Positions 56,611-64,000 of a stretch of 64,000 nucleotides of DNA are shown piece by piece. The stretch comes from Halioglobus sp. (GTDB lineage: Bacteria; Pseudomonadota; Gammaproteobacteria; Pseudomonadales; Halieaceae), in contig JAGRIH010000023.1 of the NCBI GenBank assembly GCA_020443345.1, forward strand, positions 34,611-98,610, read 5' to 3'. The notes beneath the pieces were generated by a model. It ran no database searches. It saw only the letters and a list, made by a program, of their open reading frames with translations, and was not told the DNA's origin. How positions within the stretch are numbered: the first letter of the stretch is position 1; each line of letters opens with the position of its first letter. Both the position numbers and the translations under genes were made by a program.

Positions 56611-57966
56611 ATGAACTGGCGCGGCAATCTGTTCGTCAAGATATTTTTCGGCTTCTGGCTGGTCACTACCGCCATGCTCGGTAGCTGGATGTTGAGCGCC
56701 TGGTATTTTGATTCCCGCCCCGAGGCCGATGCCGGGGACCAGGTGCGCCACGGCCCGCCGCACCGTTTCCTGTTGCGGCTGATCTATGAGCTGCAGAACG
56801 TGGAGCAAAGCGAACTCGAGCCGCTGCTGGAGCGCGTGCACAGCCAGTACCGTATCGATATCTACCTGCTGCAGCGCTCCGGTCAGGATTTATTCGCCCG
56901 TCCGGTACCTCCCGCCGTGAGTCGCGCGGCACAGCAATTGCAAGGCGGGCGGCGCCGGGTGCGGCTCAACACACCCCAGGGACACCTGCTGGCTCACACC
57001 CTGTACCGCCCGGAACAGGGTCGGCTGTACGGGGTATTCGTGTTCCCCCCGCAGCGACACCAACTGCTGGGCGCGCTGGGCAGCAATCTGTGGCTGCGCA
57101 TCGCCCTGGCGGTTTTGGTCGGAGGCGCGGTCTGTTACGGGCTGTCGCGCCTGGTGACCAATCGCCTCAGGCAACTGCAGCTCGCCGCGCGCCGCCTGGC
57201 CGGCGGTGAACTGGATACACGGCTGGCGGTGCGCGTGCGCGGCGGCGATGAAACCGACGAGCTGGCGCGCGACTTCAACAGCATGGCCGCACAACTGCAG
57301 GCGCGGATACAGGCACAAAAGCGCCTGCTGGCAGACGTGTCCCACGAACTGCGCTCGCCACTGGCGCGCCTGCGCATCGCCCTGGCGCTGGCCCAGCAGG
57401 ACACCGCCAGAAGCACCGCACACCTGCAGCGCATCGAGCGCGAAACGCAGCGCCTGGAGGAACTGATCGGGCAGTTGTTGTCCAGCCAGACGGGTGCAAT
57501 CGAACTGGACACGCATATCGACCTGGTAGAGCTGTTACAGCAACTGTGTGCCGATGCCAGTTTCGAGGGGCAGCCGCAGGACAAGCAGTTTGTCTTCGAC
57601 AGCACCGCGCAGCAGGCCATCGTCGCCACCTCCGGCGACCTGCTGCGCCGCAGTTTCGAGAACCTGCTGCGCAATGCCCTGCTGCACACCCCGGACCACT
57701 CCCGGGTCCGCGTCGCGCTGGCCGCGACGCGCGACGGTCTGCGTGTCACCATCGAAGACCGCGGGCCCGGTGTACCCGAGGCGGAGCTGGAGCGCATCTT
57801 TGACGCATTCTACCGCGTGGATAGCGCCCGCTCCCGCGACAGCGGCGGCCACGGTCTGGGTCTGGCCATCGCGCGGCGGGCCATCGAGCGCCACGGCGGC
57901 AGCATAGCGGCGCGCAATACCGGCTCCGGTCTGCTGCTGGAGGTAAACCTGCCCGCACAGATGTGA
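56611..57966 (+). CDS. Sensor histidine kinase, CpxA-like
   Basis: A 451-residue membrane kinase. There is an N-terminal span (about 8-30), a periplasmic sensor region of about 130 residues, a second span (about 160-180), HAMP (NRLRQLQLAARRLAGGELDT), an H box with His245 (ADVSHELRSPLARLRIALAL), an N box (ENLLRNALLHTP) and G boxes (EDRGPGVPEAELERIFDAF, GGHGLGLAIARRA). It pairs with the CpxR-like regulator just upstream, and the Spy/CpxP-like protein encoded divergently would be its modulator. Confidence 0.92.
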   Translation: MNWRGNLFVKIFFGFWLVTTAMLGSWMLSAWYFDSRPEADAGDQVRHGPPHRFLLRLIYELQNVEQSELEPLLERVHSQYRIDIYLLQRSGQDLFARPVPPAVSRAAQQLQGGRRRVRLNTPQGHLLAHTLYRPEQGRLYGVFVFPPQRHQLLGALGSNLWLRIALAVLVGGAVCYGLSRLVTNRLRQLQLAARRLAGGELDTRLAVRVRGGDETDELARDFNSMAAQLQARIQAQKRLLADVSHELRSPLARLRIALALAQQDTARSTAHLQRIERETQRLEELIGQLLSSQTGAIELDTHIDLVELLQQLCADASFEGQPQDKQFVFDSTAQQAIVATSGDLLRRSFENLLRNALLHTPDHSRVRVALAATRDGLRVTIEDRGPGVPEAELERIFDAFYRVDSARSRDSGGHGLGLAIARRAIERHGGSIAARNTGSGLLLEVNLPAQM

Positions 57967-58163
57967 GATCAGACAGCCCGGCTTATTCGACTTACACCCC
58001 AGCCCTGTGAGCCGAGAGGCGATGGCAAACCGACTGCAGCACGAATGTCGGGGTCGGCCAGCACGGGAAGATTTATCACCTGCCGGTTCAGTTTAACGCC
58101 CTGCCGTCATAAACTACCCATCCGCGTTGTATTCTTACCGCCAGCGACTCACAGGAACAAACC

Positions 58164-59643
<1,480 letters not shown>

Positions 59644-59657
<14 letters not shown>

Positions 59658-60081
59658 ACCCGTGACCCGCGTGGGCTTTTACGTCGTTGATGCGACACAC
59701 CAGGAGCAGCGGCTGCAAGTTGCCGTGCGCCTGGCGGACAAGGCCTTCCAGCGCGGCCACCGCATCTTTATCAACGCGGCGGACGAGACCCAGGCCCGCA
59801 GCCTGGACGAGCTGCTGTGGAGCTACCGGCCCGCCAGCTTCCTGCCGCACGGCTTGCTCGGTATGCAGCACGGCGAATTGATCGCCATCGGCTGGGGGCA
59901 GGACCCCGGTGCGCACGACGACCTGCTGATCAACCTGCAACTGGAAGTCCCGGCGTTTTTCCGCCGCTTCAAGCGCGTGGCGGAAGTGGTCACCCAGGAC
60001 CCCGCCAGCCTCGACGCCCTGCGCCGTTCCTGGACGTTCTACAAAGCGCGCGGCTATCGGTTGGAGAAGCACGATCTCTGA
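59644..60081 (+). CDS. holC: DNA polymerase III subunit chi
   Basis: A 145-residue HolC protein, which links the clamp loader to single-strand-binding protein. The pattern VGFYVVDATHQEQRLQVAVR, RIFINAADETQARSLDELLW and SFLPHGL is typical, as is the C-terminal FKRVAEVVTQD...ARRSW-like end. The start is GTG 59644 or GTG 59662. It lies between pepA and valS, the standard order in Gammaproteobacteria. Confidence 0.93.
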
Positions 60082-60228
60082 CGCGCTTCACCGGCGGCCG
60101 GCAGTGACTGGGTGTATTTAGATCGCGCGGGACGTGCCGGATACGGCTCCGGTTTCCTCTGAACGCAAGTGCAGCTGCCCGGGCGTGGCGATTGTCGGCT
60201 GGCCAACACCTCCCGCCCCACGGCCAAC

Positions 60229-60257
60229 TGGTGCCACACATCGCCTGTGCGTATAAT
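60229..60257 (+). promoter_or_regulatory. Possible sigma70 promoter of valS
   Basis: A perfect TATAAT lies at 60252-60257, 36 bases before the valS start, in the 212-base gap after holC. The -35 region 17 bases upstream (TGGTGC) is a weak match. Confidence 0.4.
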
Positions 60258-60293
60258 CACGCCCCTCGCCAATGCCCGGATTTTGCCACAGTG

Positions 60294-63062
60294 ATGGAAA
60301 AGACTTTCCAACCCGCCGACATTGAAACCCGCTGGTACCAGCAGTGGGAGCAACAGGGCTACTTTGCGCCCCAGGGCGGCGAGCGCGCCTACTCGATCAT
60401 GATTCCGCCGCCCAATGTCACCGGCAGCCTGCATATGGGACACGGCTTTCAGGAAGCCATCATGGACGCCCTGATCCGCTATCACCGCATGGCCGGTTAC
60501 AACACCCTGTGGCAGGTGGGCACCGATCACGCCGGTATCGCCACGCAAATGGTCGTCGAGCGCCAACTGGAAGCCCGGGGCAGCAGCCGCCATGCGCTCG
60601 GGCGCGACGCGTTCGTGGCGAAAGTCTGGGAGTGGAAGGAAGAATCCGGCGGCACCATCACCCGGCAGCTGCGCCGGCTCGGCTCGTCACTGGACTGGTC
60701 GCGGGAGCGCTTCACCATGGACCCGGGGCTCAGTGCGGCAGTGCAGGAGGTGTTCATCCGACTGTACCGCGAGGGCCTTATTTATCGCGGCAAACGCCTG
60801 GTCAACTGGGATCCGGTGCTGCATACCGCCATCTCCGACCTCGAGGTGGTGTCCGGGGAAGAGCAGGGGTACCTGTGGCACCTGCAATACCCGCTGGCCG
60901 GCGGCAAAGGGCATCTCACCGTGGCGACCACGCGGCCGGAAACCATGCTGGGTGACACCGCGGTGGCGGTACACCCACAGGACGAGCGCTACGCGCACCT
61001 GATCGGCCGCCGTGTGGAACTGCCCCTCACCGGGCGCGAAATCCCGATCATTGCCGACGACTACGTCGATCGCGAGTTCGGCACCGGTTGCGTCAAGATC
61101 ACCCCCGCGCACGATTTCAACGACTACGAGATGGGTCGGCGCCACGGCCTGCCCATGATCAACATCCTGGACGACGACGCCGCCATCAACGAGTTGGCAC
61201 CGGCGGCTTACCGCGGCCTGGACCGCTTCGAGGCGCGCCGGCAGGTGGTGGCGGACCTCGACGCACTGGGTCTGCTCGAAAAGGTGGAAGAGCACACGCT
61301 CAAGGTGCCGCGCGGGGACCGCTCCGGCGTGGTGATCGAGCCCTACCTCACCGACCAGTGGTATGTGGACGCCCGCAAACTGGCGCAGCCGGCGATTGCC
61401 GCGGTAGAGAGCGGCGCCATTCAGTTCGTGCCCAGGCAGTGGGAAAACACCTATTTTGCCTGGATGCGCGACATACAGGACTGGTGTATCAGCCGTCAGT
61501 TGTGGTGGGGACACCGCATTCCGGCCTGGTACGACGCACAGGGAAACTTCTACGTCGGCGCCAGCGAAGCGGCAGTGCGCGAAGCGCACGCACTGGACGA
61601 AACGGTGGTATTGCGCCAGGACGAGGACGTGCTGGACACCTGGTTTTCCTCCGCGCTGTGGACATTCTCCACCCTGGGCTGGCCCGATAAAACACCGGAA
61701 CTGGCGATCTTTCATCCCAGTTCGGTGCTGGTGACCGGCTTCGATATCATTTTCTTCTGGGTCGCGCGGATGATCATGATGACGCTGCATGTGCTCGGGG
61801 AAGTGCCGTTTCACACGGTTTATGTACACGGCCTGGTGCGCGACGGCGAGGGCCAGAAGATGTCCAAATCCAAGGGCAACGTGATCGACCCGATCGATCT
61901 GATCGACGGTATCGGCCTGGAGGATCTGGTGGCCAAACGCACCGCGGGCATGATGCAGCCGCAACTGGCGGCCAGTATCGAGAAGGCCACCCGCCGGCAA
62001 TTTCCCGAGGGCATCGCCGGCTACGGCACCGACGCGCTGCGCTTCACCTATTACTCCCTGGCGTCCACGGGCCGCGATATCAACTTCGATATCGGTCGCA
62101 TCGAGGGTTATCGGAATTTCTGTAACAAGATCTGGAATGCCGCGCGCTATGTGATGATGCACTGCGAGGGCCAGGACTGCGGCGGCCGGGACAGCGACGC
62201 GCTGGCATTGAGCCTGGCGGACCGCTGGATCGTCAGCCGTCTGCAGCAGGCTGTCGCCGAGGTTGAACAGGCCGTGGCCAGCTACCGTTTCGATCACGCC
62301 TCACAGGCCCTGTATGAGTTTATCTGGAACGAGTACTGCGACTGGTATCTGGAACTGTCCAAACCGGTGCTGTGGGACGAGACGGCCAGTGCGGCGGCGC
62401 AGCGCGCAACCCGCCGCACACTGATCCGGGTAATGGAAGCCTGGCTGCGCCTGCTGCACCCCTTCATGCCGTTTATCACCGAGGAGATCTGGCAGGTAGC
62501 GGCGCCGCTGGCGGACATATCCGGCCCCACCATCATGCTGCAGCCCTACCCCCGGGCCGATCACAAAGCCGTGGACAGCGCTGCAAACGCAGATATAGAA
62601 TGGCTCAAAGGTATCATCGTGGCCGTGCGTACCATCCGCGGCGAGATGAGTATACCGCCGGGGAAGGAACTTCCGATCCTGCTCAGGAACGGCGACGAAC
62701 GCGATAAAAGCAGGCTGCAGGAAAACGCGCCGTTCCTGAGGAAACTGGCACGGCTGGCCGACATAACCTGGGTGTCGGCCGGCGCCGACGTGCCCGTGGC
62801 AGCGACCGCATTGGTGGGCGATCTGGAAATACTGGTGCCCATGGCCGACCTGATCGACAGGGATGCGGAACTGGCGCGGCTATCCAGGGAACTCGCCAGA
62901 CTGGCGGGCGATGTGGCACGCACCGAGGCCAAGCTGGCCAACACGGCGTTCGTGGAACGGGCACCGGCCGATGTGGTGGCGAAGGAACGGGAGAAAATGC
63001 AGGCGCAGCAGCAGGCGCTGGAAAAGTTACGGGGCCAGGAGCAGCGCATCCGGCAACTGTAG
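60294..63062 (+). CDS. valS: Valyl-tRNA synthetase
   Basis: A 922-residue class I synthetase that charges and proofreads tRNA-Val. HIGH is in [20 protein letters not shown] (His47 region) and KMSKS starts at Lys522 ([12 protein letters not shown]). The editing domain segments [19 protein letters not shown] and [19 protein letters not shown] are normal. The last 65 residues form the ValRS C-terminal coiled coil ([20 protein letters not shown]). ATG 60294 gives the family N-terminus; upstream in-frame sequence is intergenic. Confidence 0.97.
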   Translation: MEKTFQPADIETRWYQQWEQQGYFAPQGGERAYSIMIPPPNVTGSLHMGHGFQEAIMDALIRYHRMAGYNTLWQVGTDHAGIATQMVVERQLEARGSSRHALGRDAFVAKVWEWKEESGGTITRQLRRLGSSLDWSRERFTMDPGLSAAVQEVFIRLYREGLIYRGKRLVNWDPVLHTAISDLEVVSGEEQGYLWHLQYPLAGGKGHLTVATTRPETMLGDTAVAVHPQDERYAHLIGRRVELPLTGREIPIIADDYVDREFGTGCVKITPAHDFNDYEMGRRHGLPMINILDDDAAINELAPAAYRGLDRFEARRQVVADLDALGLLEKVEEHTLKVPRGDRSGVVIEPYLTDQWYVDARKLAQPAIAAVESGAIQFVPRQWENTYFAWMRDIQDWCISRQLWWGHRIPAWYDAQGNFYVGASEAAVREAHALDETVVLRQDEDVLDTWFSSALWTFSTLGWPDKTPELAIFHPSSVLVTGFDIIFFWVARMIMMTLHVLGEVPFHTVYVHGLVRDGEGQKMSKSKGNVIDPIDLIDGIGLEDLVAKRTAGMMQPQLAASIEKATRRQFPEGIAGYGTDALRFTYYSLASTGRDINFDIGRIEGYRNFCNKIWNAARYVMMHCEGQDCGGRDSDALALSLADRWIVSRLQQAVAEVEQAVASYRFDHASQALYEFIWNEYCDWYLELSKPVLWDETASAAAQRATRRTLIRVMEAWLRLLHPFMPFITEEIWQVAAPLADISGPTIMLQPYPRADHKAVDSAANADIEWLKGIIVAVRTIRGEMSIPPGKELPILLRNGDERDKSRLQENAPFLRKLARLADITWVSAGADVPVAATALVGDLEILVPMADLIDRDAELARLSRELARLAGDVARTEAKLANTAFVERAPADVVAKEREKMQAQQQALEKLRGQEQRIRQL

Positions 63063-63157
63063 CGATCTCGGAACAAAGAATTTCAAGACTCTGCGGGCGG
63101 CACCGACCGACCCTGAAGAGCATAATAAGAGCAACACGCTACTCCGAGGAAAGCGTT

Positions 63158-63370
63158 ATGAGTGATCGTGTAAGCGGCACGGTAAAGTGGTTCAACAACG
63201 CCAAGGGATTTGGTTTTATCACACGACAGGAAAGTGACGGCGATGTCTTCGTCCACTTTCGCTCCATTCAGGGTGAGGGTTATCGCTCGCTGAGTGAAGG
63301 GCAGGCCGTTGAATTCAAACTGGTCGAGGGCCCCAAGGGCCTGCAGGCTGAAGATGTCGTAAAGCTCTAG
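63158..63370 (+). CDS. Cold-shock domain protein, CspA family
   Basis: A 70-residue single cold-shock domain that binds single-stranded RNA and DNA. RNP1 is KGFGFI and RNP2 is VFVHF; the start [20 protein letters not shown] is characteristic. GAGGAAAG lies just before the ATG. A 95-base leader follows valS, and an element with terminal inverted repeats begins right after its stop codon. A second, membrane-anchored cold-shock gene starts at 63713. Confidence 0.95.
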   Translation: MSDRVSGTVKWFNNAKGFGFITRQESDGDVFVHFRSIQGEGYRSLSEGQAVEFKLVEGPKGLQAEDVVKL

Positions 63371-63371
63371 A

Positions 63372-63528
63372 GCCTGTCGGACTTAGGGGTTCGTCGCGAA
63401 GCGAGTGGGAAGTCGAGGATAGGTTTTCGCGTATTTGCGGCGCATAGTGGTGTCTATATAACGAAAATAGGTGGAGAAATAGACCGGGTTTCCACCGCCG
63501 CAGTAGCATCAGCTTAAGTCCGACAGGC
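63372..63528. mobile_element. MITE-like element with 14-bp terminal inverted repeats
   Basis: A 157-base segment bounded by GCCTGTCGGACTTA (63372-63385) and its exact reverse complement TAAGTCCGACAGGC (63515-63528). It encodes no recognisable protein. It begins one base after the cold-shock gene stop codon. The ends look like those of a DNA transposon, but I cannot define a target-site duplication. Confidence 0.55.
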
Positions 63529-63712
63529 ACCCGCACCCGGTTCGCTCACTGCCGGGTGACGCAGCGGGCGACCCGATGCGGCCGGCGTGTCGTCGGTGCG
63601 CCCGCATCTGCCGCAGCTGCCGCTCAGCCTTCATCGCGTCTCTATTAGTGTTAGAATCGAGCGGCATTTGTGCCCCCTATATGCCGGGGCGAACACGATA
63701 GAGAGGATCATC

Positions 63713-64000
63713 ATGGGTTTCATCGCCAAAATTCTACTCGCGCTGGTCATAGCGGCCGTCGCTTCCAGTCTGCTCACCGTACTGCGCGGCCACGAATTCC
63801 CCGACCTGCCGCTGCTGGCTGCGTTCTGCATGGCCACCATCGCATCCGTCCTGCTGGTGTCCGCGCCACCGCCGACACAGATCATCGCCGCCACCAGGCC
63901 GGTGCGCAGCAATCAGCCCAGGCCCTGTTCGCCGGAGAGCCAGCAGCGCCAGGAAGACAACACTGCTCTCACAGAACGCGAACAGGGCCAGGTCAAATGG
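63713..64000 (+). CDS. Membrane-anchored cold-shock domain protein (5' part)
   Basis: The frame runs from ATG 63713 (AGAGAGGATC upstream) past the window end. Of 96 visible residues, the first 70 contain two hydrophobic spans (GFIAKILLALVIAAVASSLL and LPLLAAFCMATIASVLLVSA). A Pro/Gln/Glu-rich linker then leads into EREQGQVKW, which is the exact start of a cold-shock domain (compare SGTVKWFN in the preceding gene). So it is very likely an inner-membrane protein with a cytoplasmic cold-shock domain, cut by the window edge. Confidence 0.75.
   Translation, partial: MGFIAKILLALVIAAVASSLLTVLRGHEFPDLPLLAAFCMATIASVLLVSAPPPTQIIAATRPVRSNQPRPCSPESQQRQEDNTALTEREQGQVKW

Overview
The window is a GC-rich chromosomal segment of a Gammaproteobacterium. 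The housekeeping set supports this: adjacent pepA-holC-valS, stand-alone gltX, DusA, HrpA, fused MnmC, the opgGH pair, MlaA and a fused indolepyruvate oxidoreductase. A marine cellvibrionalean (Halieaceae-like) is my best guess, but that is inference. Apart from tRNA-Ala(GGC) and tRNA-Thr(CGT) there is no RNA operon, phage or CRISPR array.

Layout. Positions 1-13996 are catabolic and accessory: the end of an SDR reductase, a phasin-like protein, a Tat amidase, an Old Yellow Enzyme-type FAD/Fe-S reductase, a zinc alcohol dehydrogenase, an AraC regulator, a small membrane protein, then an arylsulfatase and TonB-dependent receptor pair facing a second AraC regulator. Positions 14083-17883 hold a decaying Mrp/Mnh cation-proton antiporter operon. 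It has a truncated mnhE, no mnhF, a nonsense codon in mnhG, frameshifts in the DUF4040 subunit and both large subunits, and a truncated mnhC. Positions 18011-20340 carry MAPEG and SRPBCC genes and then small, more A/T-rich remnants (a truncated ORF and a DUF4160 stub with intact DUF2442) beside tRNA-Ala.

Positions 20538-34856 hold a double GST-N/glutaredoxin-like protein, gltX, a cysteine synthase, the fused indolepyruvate oxidoreductase, opgG-opgH (periplasmic glucans), tRNA-Thr, dusA, tal and a TerB protein. Positions 34873-36751 hold a partner-switching pair resembling Pseudomonas HsbR/HsbA. The intergenic DNA carries three copies of one 15-base word, arranged so that the downstream Shine-Dalgarno could be masked or freed by alternative base pairing. 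Next come mlaA and, immediately upstream on the same strand, a complete three-gene RiPP locus (39701 to 37675): an HvfA/bufferin-like precursor with eight EG(S/H)CG motifs, a DUF692 (MNIO) oxidase and a DUF2063 partner. This is the most interesting system in the window and probably makes a copper- or metal-binding, thiooxazole/oxazolone-type modified peptide.

Positions 39849-51118 hold hrpA, two uncharacterised proteins, mnmC, a glutaminyl-peptide cyclotransferase and a PreP-like M16 protease. Positions 51333-54635 encode a large MscK-like mechanosensitive channel that is visibly less GC-rich than its surroundings. Positions 55215-57966 carry a Spy/CpxP chaperone divergent from a CpxRA-like two-component system. 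The window ends with pepA-holC-valS, a cold-shock protein, a short element with 14-bp terminal inverted repeats, and the start of a membrane-anchored cold-shock-domain protein cut by the window edge.
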